Positions 15,518-25,386 of a stretch of DNA of 64,000 nt are shown in pieces (the stretch's first letter is position 1; the number at the start of each line of letters is the position of its first letter). The notes beneath the pieces are model-generated. The model was not told the origin of the DNA and searched no databases. It saw only the letters and a list, made by a program, of their open reading frames with translations. Source of the DNA: Oscillospiraceae bacterium (GTDB lineage: Bacteria; Bacillota; Clostridia; Oscillospirales; Oscillospiraceae); the NCBI GenBank assembly GCA_020025275.1, contig JAHHSI010000001.1:62001-126000 (forward strand), read 5' to 3'. A program made the position numbers and the translations under genes.

Positions 15518-16087
15518 TCAGCCGTTTTTGTTTTCTGTCGCTGCGCTGCCGTCCTTGCGGTAGCGGATCATGGCCGTGATCGTAGTGATCAGCAGTGCCG
15601 CCTCGGCAAAGAAGGTGGCGGCGCCCACAAGGCCGGTGTAGACGGCCCAGAGGGAGGATACGCCCAGCAGACACCACCGGGCCCGGTGCTCGTCCCGGAT
15701 GGAGACGAACGCCATGTTCAGCATGGCACCCAGAATGGGCAGGACTTCCAGTGCGTTTTTCCACGTGAAGGCCCAGACAAAGGTGGGGGCGGTGAAATAG
15801 CCGAAGAACCCCAGACCCAGATAGAGACAGCCGAAAAGCACCAGCTCCCATGGGGGTGTCTCACGGCCCCGCAGCGTTCGGAGCAGCGTCACCAGAGGCT
15901 GTATGGCGCCCACAAAGCACAGGAAGGCCGCCGAACCGATCTCACCGATGAGCACAAAATTCAGGACCATGAGAATGTTGGTGGCGATATTGACGCAGAG
16001 CATCTGCCACTTTTGCTTAAAAAGCGGCGTGAGGACGCACAGAACAGAGGCGGCAATACCGCAAAATTGTCCGATATAGTAGGCCAT
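15518..16087 (-). CDS. YgjV-like small integral membrane protein
   Basis: Inner-membrane protein of 189 residues with about six hydrophobic helices and no enzymatic motif. The overall pattern resembles the E. coli YgjV family: an N-terminal helix, a GAIQPLVTLLRTLR loop after helix 3, a KNALEVLPILGAMLNMA helix and an AEAALLITTITAMIRY end. Function is unknown in the family. Start ATG 16087 is chosen because the hydrophobic protein begins there. The family assignment comes from recalled sequence similarity only. Confidence 0.7.
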   Translation of the reverse strand: MAYYIGQFCGIAASVLCVLTPLFKQKWQMLCVNIATNILMVLNFVLIGEIGSAAFLCFVGAIQPLVTLLRTLRGRETPPWELVLFGCLYLGLGFFGYFTAPTFVWAFTWKNALEVLPILGAMLNMAFVSIRDEHRARWCLLGVSSLWAVYTGLVGAATFFAEAALLITTITAMIRYRKDGSAATENKNG

Positions 16088-16184
16088 AGGAGATCCCCCT
16101 GTTTTTCCATAATGTCCTATTATAGCGGCAGAACGGCCGTTTGACAAGGACAAGCCGCCAGAATGAAGAAAAGGAGCAAATGCC

Positions 16185-16559
16185 ATGAAGCCCACTGTAT
16201 TACTGTTTGGAATCAGCCCGGCCAAGAGAAACGCCATCGGCGTGGTGTGCCACAAGCTGAACCTCCGCATGGTGGAGGTCCCGCCCCAGCGGTGGGGATG
16301 CACACTGGAGACGCTGTTTGCCGGAACGGAGGGCGACTGCCCTGCCCAAAATCCATTTCACGAAGAGATGCTGGTGATGGACCTGCCCGGCGCCGTGTTG
16401 GATTTCTTTCTGCAGGGACTGCGCCGCCAGAAGGTGGCAGTGGACCTGAAGGCCGCCCGGACGCCCACCAACGACGCATGGACCGCCGATGCGCTCTATC
16501 AGGAGTTGTGCCGGGAGCGGGAGGCTTTTCGCAGCGGCGCCGCCGCACCGCACCAATAA
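16185..16559 (+). CDS. DUF3783 family protein
   Basis: Soluble 124-residue protein. The C-terminal half (HEEMLVMDLPGAVLDFFLQG to ALYQELCRERE) follows the DUF3783 pattern of an EEMLVM strand, a conserved helix, then KAARTPTNDAWT. The function is unknown; family members occur singly in Clostridia. Start ATG 16185 lies about 10 bp after AAAGGAG. It is a monocistronic gene ending in a strong terminator. Confidence 0.7.
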   Translation: MKPTVLLFGISPAKRNAIGVVCHKLNLRMVEVPPQRWGCTLETLFAGTEGDCPAQNPFHEEMLVMDLPGAVLDFFLQGLRRQKVAVDLKAARTPTNDAWTADALYQELCREREAFRSGAAAPHQ

Positions 16560-16581
16560 GCACGCCAAGCAGGAGAATGAG

Positions 16582-16618
16582 AAAAAGGATGCAAGCCAAG
16601 GGCTTGCATCCTTTTTTT
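16582..16618. terminator. Bidirectional intrinsic terminator
   Basis: Stem AAAAAGGATGCAAGCC / GGCTTGCATCCTTTTT with T runs on both strands, between the DUF3783 gene and the convergent 346-residue protein gene. Confidence 0.9.
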
Positions 16619-16702
16619 GATGAAGTTCAGAGGCGGTAAATGGGAACACAGCCGCCGTCTTTATTCCACTCCAGCCAGAAAAGAGGGACATACGCCGGGG
16701 CC

Positions 16703-17743
16703 TTATTGGCACACCAGATAGCTGCCGCCCTGCGTCGGTGCGGAAAAATCGGTGAGCACCAGCCGTGTGGTGCGGTCATACTCCGCAGGCAAAACGCGGG
16801 TGAGCCAGTTGTGTGCGGCACTTTCCCGGGGCACATAGATCCGATCAAAGCTCTGGGACAGGATCTGCACCGGCAGTCCGCTGGCGGCAAAAGAGCCGTC
16901 GTCGCCAAGGCTGGCCGGGAGGAGGATGCTGACACGCAGCGAGGGGGCCGCCTTATGGATCTTCTCGATCAGCTGGCCGAGGACTGCGCCACGGTCCAGT
17001 GTATCCGGAAGAGAAGATAGTCCCAGCTTTCCCTCGATGGGATAGCGGAAGTGCTCCAGAAGGATCTCGTCAAAGCCCAGTGCTTCGCACTCCCGGGCCA
17101 GAGCGCAGAGATACTCTGCGGTGCTCTCCTGCGACGGGTCCAGCCAAGTGCGGCTGTAATTATCGTACCAAAGCTGCCCGTCGGGGTAGCGAATGGCACT
17201 CTCCGGCCGCCCCAGAGGGAAGGCATTGTCACAGAGGGAAGTCACCCGAGCCACGGTGTAGCAGTCGCTGTCCGTAATGGTTTTCAGGTGTGAAAGCGTC
17301 TCGGCCCCGCCCCGCTGCACGCTGTCAGGCAGCGAGGGAATGCTGCTGGCATAAGCAAGGGAGCCGTCAAAGCGCTTACAGTGGACGACCACGGCGCTCT
17401 GGTTGGCCAGAAACGGGCCGGGATCGCCGCTGAGCGCCCGATCGGGAAGCTCGTAGGCATGGAGCTCGGCCAACGGGGCCGGCGTTTGGGAGGGTTTGGC
17501 ATCGGGGTCCTCCTCGTCCCGATGGATGTTGACCTCATCCGAGGAAGGGAGCGGCGCAGGCGTCTCTTTTTTGCGCAAGAAAGGCAGCTCCAAGCGAATG
17601 CTGCCGTCATCATCATAGACAACATACTGCTGCGCCAACAGATAGGCCACGGCGCCCAGAAGAATGAGCAGCAAAACCACCACAAGGGCAATTTTCTTGC
17701 CGTTTTTGCGTCCACTATAGCTGTTGTATCCTTTCGTTGCCAT
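16703..17743 (-). CDS. Membrane-anchored putative glycoside hydrolase (DUF4015-like)
   Basis: The 346-residue protein has a short basic N-terminus, one transmembrane anchor (about 18-37) and a Pro-rich linker with charged residues. The C-terminal half is outside the membrane and resembles the TIM-barrel DUF4015 putative glycosyl hydrolases: VARVTSLCDN, then LWYDNYSRTWLDPS, then AREC..LGFDEILLEHFRYP. In typical members the last block is Asp-Tyr-(Val/Ile)-Arg-Phe-Pro; here it is Glu-His-Phe-Arg-Tyr-Pro. Start ATG 17743 has AAAGGAG 5 bp upstream. It is the last gene of the heat-shock/rpiB transcript. A cell-wall role is inference. Confidence 0.7.
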   Translation of the reverse strand: MATKGYNSYSGRKNGKKIALVVVLLLILLGAVAYLLAQQYVVYDDDGSIRLELPFLRKKETPAPLPSSDEVNIHRDEEDPDAKPSQTPAPLAELHAYELPDRALSGDPGPFLANQSAVVVHCKRFDGSLAYASSIPSLPDSVQRGGAETLSHLKTITDSDCYTVARVTSLCDNAFPLGRPESAIRYPDGQLWYDNYSRTWLDPSQESTAEYLCALARECEALGFDEILLEHFRYPIEGKLGLSSLPDTLDRGAVLGQLIEKIHKAAPSLRVSILLPASLGDDGSFAASGLPVQILSQSFDRIYVPRESAAHNWLTRVLPAEYDRTTRLVLTDFSAPTQGGSYLVCQ

Positions 17744-17769
17744 AGACACTCCTTTCCAGAGGCAGTTTG

Positions 17770-18207
17770 TCAGGGCTGAATGTTGTCCAGCAGATCTACG
17801 CGGCGCTGGTGACGTCCGCCCTCAAATTCGGTGTTCAGGAAGATTTCCACCATCCGCAGGGCCAGATTGGTGCCGATCAGACCGGCGCCTAAGGCCAGAA
17901 CATTGGCGTCGTTGTGACGGCGGGTCATCTCGGCGCTGAGAGGATCGGCGCAGTGGGCGCAGCGAATCCCCTTGACCTTGTTGGCGGCGATGGAAATGCC
18001 GATGCCGGTGGTGCAGATCACAATGCCGTAGTCGGCCTCGCCGGCGGCCACAGCCCGGGCCACCTTCTCGCCGTAGATGGGGTAGTCGACACTCTCACGG
18101 CTGTAACAGCCGAAGTCCTCAAAATCGATGTCATGCTCCTCCAGCCAGATCAGGATATCCTGTTTCAGAAGGTAGCCGCCGTGATCGCATCCGATCGCAA
18201 TTTTCAT
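17770..18207 (-). CDS. rpiB: Ribose-5-phosphate isomerase B
   Basis: Interconverts ribose-5-P and ribulose-5-P in the pentose phosphate pathway. The 145 residues carry the N-terminal IGCDHGGYLLK, with active-site Asp8 and His9, and the CTTGIGISIAANK anion-hole loop with the catalytic Cys. An RRHNDANVLALGAG segment follows. Start ATG 18207 has GAGAGGAG 8 bp upstream. It lies 26 bp after the PHP phosphatase gene on the same strand. Confidence 0.95.
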   Translation of the reverse strand: MKIAIGCDHGGYLLKQDILIWLEEHDIDFEDFGCYSRESVDYPIYGEKVARAVAAGEADYGIVICTTGIGISIAANKVKGIRCAHCADPLSAEMTRRHNDANVLALGAGLIGTNLALRMVEIFLNTEFEGGRHQRRVDLLDNIQP

Positions 18208-18233
18208 GGTTGTTCTCCTCTCGTTTTTTCGGT

Positions 18234-19046
18234 TCATGGCAGGGGATGGAAACAGGGTCTTCCCTGCTCATAGGTGGTGAAGTACGAAAAGCCGCAGCGG
18301 CGCAGAAGTGCCTGACAGGCGGCAATACCTCTGCCGACGTGCTGCGCTGCATGGGCGTCGCTGCCCAGAGTGATGCACTCGCCGCCCAAGGCCCGATAGC
18401 GCCGCAGGATGGCCTCCTCCGGCATCGGGAAATCGCCGCGGTTGGTGTTCAGCTCCAGACCGATCCCACGGGCAATGAGCAGCTGCAGCAGGTCCTCCAC
18501 CTCGTCCATATAGGGGAGGAAACTCAGACGCCGCCCGGTATGCTGATCGATGTAGCGCAGCGGCAGCGTAAAATGCCCCAGCACATGGAATTTGCCCCAT
18601 GTAATGAGCTTGCGTGTCTGGACCAGATAGTCCCGCAAAATAGCGTCGTAGTCGCCCTGCTCCTGTATCCCCAGATTGTAGAGGTCCATATATGCAAAGG
18701 CCTCACCTGCAGTATGCACCGAACCGATGATAAAATCAAGGGGCGGTGCATTTTTTAGGAGCATTTCTGCCCGATCAAAGGAGAGAATGGCCTCCCCCAG
18801 CTCCGCACCGCGGCGGATGATGAGCCGATCTTCACAGAGAGAGCGGGCCTCCTGCAGCTGGCGGAGGGATTCCGCCCAGTCAAAGGTGGTGCGGGGTGCA
18901 AAGGATTCCCAGTAGATCGTGTCCAGATGATCGGTGATGCAGATCTCCTGCAGCCCGCACGCCTGTGCGGCCCGGGCCATTTGCGCCATGGTGCAGGTGC
19001 CGTCCGGTGAGCAGGTAGAGTGCAGATGGTAGTCGGCAAGATACAT
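18234..19046 (-). CDS. PHP-domain phosphatase, histidinol-phosphatase (HisK/HisJ)-like
   Basis: The 270-residue PHP metallohydrolase has metal ligands H7 and H9 (DYHLHS), an ITDHLD block, GAELGE, DFIIGSVHT and a C-terminal SDAHAAQHVG. This set fits the HisK/HisJ histidinol-phosphate phosphatase family, which completes histidine synthesis in many Firmicutes. No other his genes are in the window, so another phosphoester substrate is possible. The gene begins 22 bp downstream of dnaJ and probably shares its transcript. Confidence 0.8.
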   Translation of the reverse strand: MYLADYHLHSTCSPDGTCTMAQMARAAQACGLQEICITDHLDTIYWESFAPRTTFDWAESLRQLQEARSLCEDRLIIRRGAELGEAILSFDRAEMLLKNAPPLDFIIGSVHTAGEAFAYMDLYNLGIQEQGDYDAILRDYLVQTRKLITWGKFHVLGHFTLPLRYIDQHTGRRLSFLPYMDEVEDLLQLLIARGIGLELNTNRGDFPMPEEAILRRYRALGGECITLGSDAHAAQHVGRGIAACQALLRRCGFSYFTTYEQGRPCFHPLP

Positions 19047-19068
19047 GGTCGATCACCTCGTAGCGGCA

Positions 19069-20205
19069 TTATCCACGCTTGGATTTCTTAAAAAAACTCT
19101 TGCGCTTTTCGTAGTTGTTCTCCCCCAGCGAGTCGCTGAACTTTTTCAGCGCCTCCTTCTGCTGGTGGTTGAGGTTGCGGGGGGTCTCAATGGTCACGGT
19201 GACGAACTGATCCCCACGCCCGCGTCCATTGAGAACGGGGATCCCCTTGCCCCGCAGCCGGAACACGGTGCCGGTCTGGGTGCCTTCGGGTATGTCGTAT
19301 TTTACTTTGCCGTCAATGGTGGGGATCTCCAGCTCACCGCCCAGTACGGCCTGTGTAAAGGTGATGGGCGCTTCGCAGTAGACGGAGGTACCCTCCCGGT
19401 GGAATAGCTCGTGGGGCTTTACCATCACGGTGATCAGCAGATCTCCGCTGGGGCCGCCGTTCTTACCGGCGTGGCCCTGTCCGCGCAGGGAGATGGTCTG
19501 TCCGTTGTCGATGCCGGCGGGAATGGAGACCTTCACGGTGCGGCGTTTCCGGACACGGCCGGAGCCGTGGCAGTCCTCGCAGGGTTGGTGAATGATCTTG
19601 CCGGTACCGTGGCACTTGGAACAAGGGGAGGTGCTGGCGAAGACGCCCATGGGCGTCTGGCGGCGCACCTGCACCGAGCCGGTACCGTGGCACTCCGGGC
19701 AGATCTCCGGGGTCGTGCCCTTGGCGCAGCCGTTGCCGCCGCAGGTGGAACACTCCTCCGAGCGCTCCAGAGTGACGTCCTTCTCGCAGCCAAAGGCGGC
19801 CTCGGTGAAGGAGAGGGACACGCTCATGCGGATGCTCTCACCCCGCTGGGGACCGTTGCGGCGCTGCTGACCACCGCCGCCGAAGCCGCCGGTAAAGAAG
19901 CTGCCGAAAAGATCCCCCAGATCGCCAAAATCGAAACCGCCGCCAAAGCCGCCGCCACCGCCGGCATAATTGGGGTCGACGCCGGCAAAGCCGAACTGGT
20001 CATAGCGGGCCTTCTTGTCCGGATCGGACAGGACCTCGTTGGCCTCATTGATCTCCTTGAATTTTTCCTCGGCCTCTTTGTCGCCGGGGTTCATATCGGG
20101 GTGGTAGTGGCGGGCCAGCTTTTTATAGGCCCGCTTGATCTCGGCCTCGGATGCGTCCTTGCTGACGCCCAAGACCTCGTAATAATCGCGTTTTTGCTCA
20201 GCCAT
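19069..20205 (-). CDS. dnaJ: Chaperone protein DnaJ
   Basis: Type I Hsp40 co-chaperone of DnaK, 378 residues. The J domain carries HPD at 35-37, followed by a Gly/Phe-rich linker (about 70-115). A zinc-binding domain follows with four CxxCxGxG-type repeats (CSTCGGNGC, CPECHGTG, CSKCHGTG, CEDCHGSG) and then the C-terminal substrate domains. It is the fourth gene of the CIRCE-controlled operon, 66 bp after dnaK; the gap contains an inverted repeat. Confidence 0.98.
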   Translation of the reverse strand: MAEQKRDYYEVLGVSKDASEAEIKRAYKKLARHYHPDMNPGDKEAEEKFKEINEANEVLSDPDKKARYDQFGFAGVDPNYAGGGGGFGGGFDFGDLGDLFGSFFTGGFGGGGQQRRNGPQRGESIRMSVSLSFTEAAFGCEKDVTLERSEECSTCGGNGCAKGTTPEICPECHGTGSVQVRRQTPMGVFASTSPCSKCHGTGKIIHQPCEDCHGSGRVRKRRTVKVSIPAGIDNGQTISLRGQGHAGKNGGPSGDLLITVMVKPHELFHREGTSVYCEAPITFTQAVLGGELEIPTIDGKVKYDIPEGTQTGTVFRLRGKGIPVLNGRGRGDQFVTVTIETPRNLNHQQKEALKKFSDSLGENNYEKRKSFFKKSKRG

Positions 20206-20223
20206 ATTCGCTATCTCCTAAAC

Positions 20224-20262
20224 ATCACAAAGAGGGACAGGTACGCCTGCCCCTTTTGTGAT
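20224..20262 (-). promoter_or_regulatory. Inverted repeat between dnaK and dnaJ
   Basis: Minus-strand arms ATCACAAA.GGGGCAGG and CCTGTCCC.TTTGTGAT around CGTA form a strong hairpin with no U-run. It lies 10 bp after the dnaK stop and could stabilise the upstream mRNA or tune the DnaK:DnaJ ratio. Confidence 0.55.
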
Positions 20263-20271
20263 TCTGTTTGC

Positions 20272-22104
<1,833 letters not shown>

Positions 22105-22180
22105 AATGTTTGCCTCCTATAATAGAAAAAGTTTTTTATTAATTGGTTTGAAGCGGGGCGAAGCCCCGGGATCGACTTTA

Positions 22181-22789
22181 TCAGTTGGCCACCTTGACCA
22201 TGGAGAAACGAAGGACCTTCTCGCCCATGATGAAGCCCTTTTGAAAGACCTCCACCACGGTATTCTCTCCTGCGTTTTCATCATCCACGTGCATTACGGC
22301 GTTGTGCCGCTCGGGATCGAACGGCTGGTTTTCCGCAGGGATCTCTTCCACGCCCAGCTTGGCCAGAACATCCACCAGCTGCTTGCAGATGAGCTCCATC
22401 CCCTGCCGATGGGGATCGGCGGGATCGAACTGCTCCAGACCTCGCAGCAGGTTGTCGTACACATCCAGGAACGGTTTAATGGTATCGGCCTTGGCGTTAT
22501 CATAGGTGGATTCCTTTTCCTTGGCGGTACGCTTGCGATAGTTGTCGTATTCCGCAGCCAGACGGAGGTACTTGTCGCCACTCTCGCTGACGGTTTTGGC
22601 CAGCTGCTCCATCTGCTCCATCTGTTCACGGGTCACGGTAAAGGTATCCTCTGCCTTCGCCTCTTTGGCGGCTGCCTTTTCATCTGAAGCCTCTGCGGCG
22701 GCAGCTTCCTGCGCAGGGGGCGTTTCGCTCTCGGCGGCGGTGTTCACCGCATCCTCCTGCGGCAGATCCTTTTTTTCCATCTCACTCAT
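22181..22789 (-). CDS. grpE: Nucleotide exchange factor GrpE
   Basis: Releases ADP from DnaK. The 202 residues comprise an Ala/Glu-rich disordered N-terminus (about 1-60), a long coiled coil through YLRLAAEYDNYRKRTAKE, and the C-terminal beta-wing with NPFDPERHNAVMHV-type sequence (here QPFDPERHNAVMHV). Start ATG 22789 is 9 bp after AAGGAGG and overlaps the end of hrcA by 8 bp, so translation is coupled. An ATG nine bases downstream is possible. Confidence 0.97.
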   Translation of the reverse strand: MSEMEKKDLPQEDAVNTAAESETPPAQEAAAAEASDEKAAAKEAKAEDTFTVTREQMEQMEQLAKTVSESGDKYLRLAAEYDNYRKRTAKEKESTYDNAKADTIKPFLDVYDNLLRGLEQFDPADPHRQGMELICKQLVDVLAKLGVEEIPAENQPFDPERHNAVMHVDDENAGENTVVEVFQKGFIMGEKVLRFSMVKVAN

Positions 22790-23837
22790 TCTCTGTATCC
22801 TCCTTGGCGGGTAACTGATGGGCGGTGCCAAACATACGGCTCAGGCTCTCGGCGAAGTAACTCAGCCGGGCGGCCACGGTGGCATAATCCATACGTGTAG
22901 GACCAACCACGCCCACCAGTCCTCTCATATGATCTCCGATATCGTAACTGGCGATCACAACGCTGCTGTCTTTCAGTGCGTCATTCACATTTTCCGGACC
23001 GATGAGGATCTGCATGGGACTGTCCCCGGTGGGGACCGGCAGATTCTCCTTGCTGTCCACCATGAAGCTCATCAGATCCTGCGCCTTGTCCGGATCCCGA
23101 TATTCCGGGAATTTCAGGAACTGGGTGGCACCGGTGGTGGCCACTGTCTGGTGCATGGCCTGCTGGACCAAGTCACAGGCGTAGGTACACACCTGATTTA
23201 AAAGCAGGAACCATTCACCGCTGACCTGATCGGAGAGATTCATCAGCCGCTGGCTGATCTCCTCCGGGGCCTTGCCGGTAAAGTGGGTGTTCAGCAGGTG
23301 GCTCATATCCGACAGCGCCGCAGTGTCGATGGGCAGCTGCGTGTGCAGCAGCTGGCTTTTTACCCGGCTGTCCGACAGCATGACCACGGCGATCACGCTC
23401 CGCTCGTCCACGGCGATCAGTTCAAAGCGCTGTACCGAGGCGTTCTGCTGCCCGCTGGTCATGGTATAGGCCGGGTAGCCCATCAGCTGGGAGACCATCT
23501 GTCCGGCCTGAGAGGCGACCTGATCCACACCGGCCATCTTCTCCGTCAGCGAAGTGCTGATGTCGGCGGCCTCCTGTTCCGACAGGGTGCGGCGTTCCAT
23601 CAACTCGTTGACGTACAGCCGATAGCCCTTGGGGGACGGAATCCGTCCGGCCGAGGTGTGGGGCTGTTCGAGATAGCCCATGGCCACCAGATCGGCCAGC
23701 TCGTTGCGCACGGTGGCCGAGCTGATTTTTCCCGGCATCTTCTCCACAATGGATTTTGAGCCGATGGGCTCCGCCGTGGCGATATAGCCGTCCACCACGA
23801 TTTTCAGTATTTGCTTTTTTCGATCTGTTAATTCCAT
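22782..23837 (-). CDS. hrcA: Heat-inducible transcription repressor HrcA
   Basis: Repressor that binds CIRCE and is activated by GroE. The 351 residues begin with the winged helix (LTDRKKQILKIVVDGYIATAEPIGSKSIVEK), with SSATVRNELADLVAMGYLEQPHTSAGRIPS following, then a GAF-like dimerisation core. It is the first gene of hrcA-grpE-dnaK-dnaJ, directly behind a perfect CIRCE, so it represses itself and the operon. Confidence 0.98.
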   Translation of the reverse strand: MELTDRKKQILKIVVDGYIATAEPIGSKSIVEKMPGKISSATVRNELADLVAMGYLEQPHTSAGRIPSPKGYRLYVNELMERRTLSEQEAADISTSLTEKMAGVDQVASQAGQMVSQLMGYPAYTMTSGQQNASVQRFELIAVDERSVIAVVMLSDSRVKSQLLHTQLPIDTAALSDMSHLLNTHFTGKAPEEISQRLMNLSDQVSGEWFLLLNQVCTYACDLVQQAMHQTVATTGATQFLKFPEYRDPDKAQDLMSFMVDSKENLPVPTGDSPMQILIGPENVNDALKDSSVVIASYDIGDHMRGLVGVVGPTRMDYATVAARLSYFAESLSRMFGTAHQLPAKEDTENE

Positions 23838-23850
23838 AGCAGCTCTCCAG

Positions 23851-23877
23851 TTAGCACTCCTTATCCTTGAGTGCTAA
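23851..23877. promoter_or_regulatory. CIRCE operator
   Basis: A perfect consensus copy: TTAGCACTC (23851-23859), nine-base spacer, GAGTGCTAA (23869-23877). It lies just downstream of the -10 box and 14 bp before the hrcA start codon. It is the binding site of the HrcA encoded next to it. Confidence 0.98.
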
Positions 23878-23880
23878 CTC

Positions 23881-23909
23881 AGTGTACCACCCCGGTGTCA
23901 TAATGTCAA
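23881..23909 (-). promoter_or_regulatory. Promoter of the hrcA-grpE-dnaK-dnaJ operon
   Basis: Minus strand TTGACA (23909-23904), 17 bp, TACACT (23886-23881). CIRCE begins 3 bp downstream and so covers the transcription start. Confidence 0.88.
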
Positions 23910-23947
23910 TAGGACAACAGTAAACGATTTATGAACAAAGGAAAAGA

Positions 23948-23980
23948 CGAAAAAAAGCCGCTATCCCGTAGGATAGCGGC
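23948..23980 (-). terminator. Terminator of the folate S-component gene
   Basis: Minus-strand stem GCCGCTATCC / GGATAGCGGC with a 4-nt loop, then T7, shortly after the stop codon. Confidence 0.9.
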
Positions 23981-23991
23981 ACACAGCAGGC

Positions 23992-25017
23992 TTATTTTCC
24001 GCTGAGGGGGGTGATGGTAAGATCACTCACACGATGGGGATCATCCTCACGCAGAATGGCCTGTCCGGTGGCAATTTTGGTGAGGGTGGGATCGTCCTTG
24101 ACCATTTTGGCCTGTACTCCCTGACGGATCCGAGACAGATCCGTCTCCGGTGTGGTGTCGTAGACATTGAAGAGAATGGTGGTATCACCGTGGAAGTGCT
24201 TGTATACCTTATTCATAATCAGAACCTGATCGTCCGTCAATACGCCCTGCTGCCGGGCGGCGTCGGTGAGGCCTTCGTTGTAGGCGGCCATGACGTCAGA
24301 GCGATGCTCCATGCGGGGGGCGTGGTTGGCGGTGTTGTAGTCATAGAAGAAATAGCCCACCACACAAGCGGCAGCCGCCAGAAAGAGAGCCACGATCACG
24401 GCGGCGTGCCTGCGGTTGAAGCGGAGCGCTTCGCCGTTATCGGCGATCAGATGGGAGCGGTAGAGAATGGGCAGCATCAGCGCCAGAAACAGGGTGAGGA
24501 AAAAGCTCTCCACCGGGAACATACAGAGGTTCTTGATGATGTGGGGCATTTGGAACATGGCGTAGCTCTTCCCCAAGAGCAGGTGGTAGTAGAGGGCCAT
24601 GATCGGTGCATTGAGCAGGATATTGACAAAGAAATCGATGCAGAATCGGGACAGGATCACGCGGGTGGGGGTGACTTTGGTGCGATAGAGAAACAGGGCA
24701 AAGATCAGGGACCCGGTGATCTCCACAAAGATAAAGGGAAAGAAGTAGGGGCCGGTGGGAAAGAGAAAGCAGCCAATGGTATCGGAGACCGCAGCGGCCA
24801 GCATGGCCACCACGGGACCGAAGGTCATGGCCCCCAGCGCATTGATGACAAAGGCGGTGTTGATCCGCATTCCGGGACCTAAATAGAAGCCTACAGGTTT
24901 GAGGGCCACCCGCAGAGCGATCATCAATGCAGCGAAAACCAGCATCCGCGGATTTTTCAGTTCCTGTGCGGCGGTGCGCCAGTAGGCGCGGGAAAATGGG
25001 GTTTTGTATAAGGGCAT
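23992..25017 (-). CDS. folT: Folate-type ECF transporter S component with C-terminal extension
   Basis: Substrate-binding membrane subunit of an energy-coupling-factor vitamin transporter. Residues 1 to about 200 form the S component, with MLVFAALMIALRVALK, the ALGAMTFGPVVAMLAAAVSD helix and SRFCIDFFVNILLNAPIMA; about six helices are expected. A further helix (about 207-230) and a polar domain of about 110 residues follow, making 341 residues, when ordinary S components are near 170-200. Start ATG 25017 has AGGAGG 7 bp upstream. Folate specificity comes from the THF riboswitch in its leader. The shared EcfA/EcfT module is not in this window. Confidence 0.85.
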   Translation of the reverse strand: MPLYKTPFSRAYWRTAAQELKNPRMLVFAALMIALRVALKPVGFYLGPGMRINTAFVINALGAMTFGPVVAMLAAAVSDTIGCFLFPTGPYFFPFIFVEITGSLIFALFLYRTKVTPTRVILSRFCIDFFVNILLNAPIMALYYHLLLGKSYAMFQMPHIIKNLCMFPVESFFLTLFLALMLPILYRSHLIADNGEALRFNRRHAAVIVALFLAAAACVVGYFFYDYNTANHAPRMEHRSDVMAAYNEGLTDAARQQGVLTDDQVLIMNKVYKHFHGDTTILFNVYDTTPETDLSRIRQGVQAKMVKDDPTLTKIATGQAILREDDPHRVSDLTITPLSGK

Positions 25018-25024
25018 AAAAAGA

Positions 25025-25072
25025 CCTCCTGTGTGATTTGGCAGCCCAAACGGGTCAGCCGCACAGAGGAGG
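25025..25072 (-). promoter_or_regulatory. Ribosome-binding-site sequestering stem of folT
   Basis: Minus-strand CCTCCTCTGTG (25072-25062) can pair with the Shine-Dalgarno region CACACAGGAGG (25035-25025) with one mismatch. This places the riboswitch output at translation initiation. Confidence 0.65.
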
Positions 25073-25099
25073 GGGAAGATGCCCACGAGTCCGATATGC

Positions 25100-25204
25100 G
25101 GCAGCGGGATGCGGTCTCTGTACTGCACGGATCTCTCCGTTTCGTCCGGCGGACAACTCCCCGTCCCGTCGGCACTTTGCAACACACAGAGACCTACTCT
25201 GCCT
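25100..25204 (-). promoter_or_regulatory. THF (tetrahydrofolate) riboswitch
   Basis: On the minus strand the leader begins GCAGAGTAGGTCTCTG and ends CAGAGACCGCATCCCGCTGC. The AGAGTAG and GCATCC-type ends, closed by GCAG / CTGC and GGTCTCTG / CAGAGACC pairing, match what I recall of the THF riboswitch. The central part (GACGGGACGGGGAGTTGTC, GGACGAAACGG) supplies the inner arms. Its position before a folate transporter agrees. Covariance-model confirmation was not possible. Confidence 0.8.
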
Positions 25205-25214
25205 GATGGCCTTT

Positions 25215-25242
25215 ATTATACGCTTTTGCCGCAAATTTGCAA
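25215..25242 (-). promoter_or_regulatory. Promoter of the THF riboswitch-folT transcript
   Basis: Minus strand TTGCAA (25242-25237), 16 bp, perfect TATAAT (25220-25215), about 10 bp before the riboswitch. Confidence 0.75.
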
Positions 25243-25277
25243 GAGGCTCCGGAGAAAAGAGAGGGGATGCAGAGAAA

Positions 25278-25318
25278 GAACCAGACGGGACGCACTGCGG
25301 ATGCGTTCCGTCCGGTTC
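25278..25318. other. Unassigned long hairpin
   Basis: Imperfect 16-bp arms GAACC.GACGGGACGCA / TGCGTTCCGTC.GGTTC with a short loop. It lies between the rnf terminator and the folT promoter, outside both transcripts as predicted. No role is apparent. Confidence 0.5.
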
Positions 25319-25342
25319 CGAAGAGTTTTGCACAGACTGTGG

Positions 25343-25374
25343 AAAAAAAGAACCGCCTGACGGCGGTTCTTTTT
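25343..25374 (-). terminator. Terminator of the rnf operon
   Basis: Minus-strand stem AGAACCGCC / GGCGGTTCT with a short loop and T7, about 10 bp after the rnfB stop. Confidence 0.9.
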
Positions 25375-25386
25375 CAAAGTTCTTGC

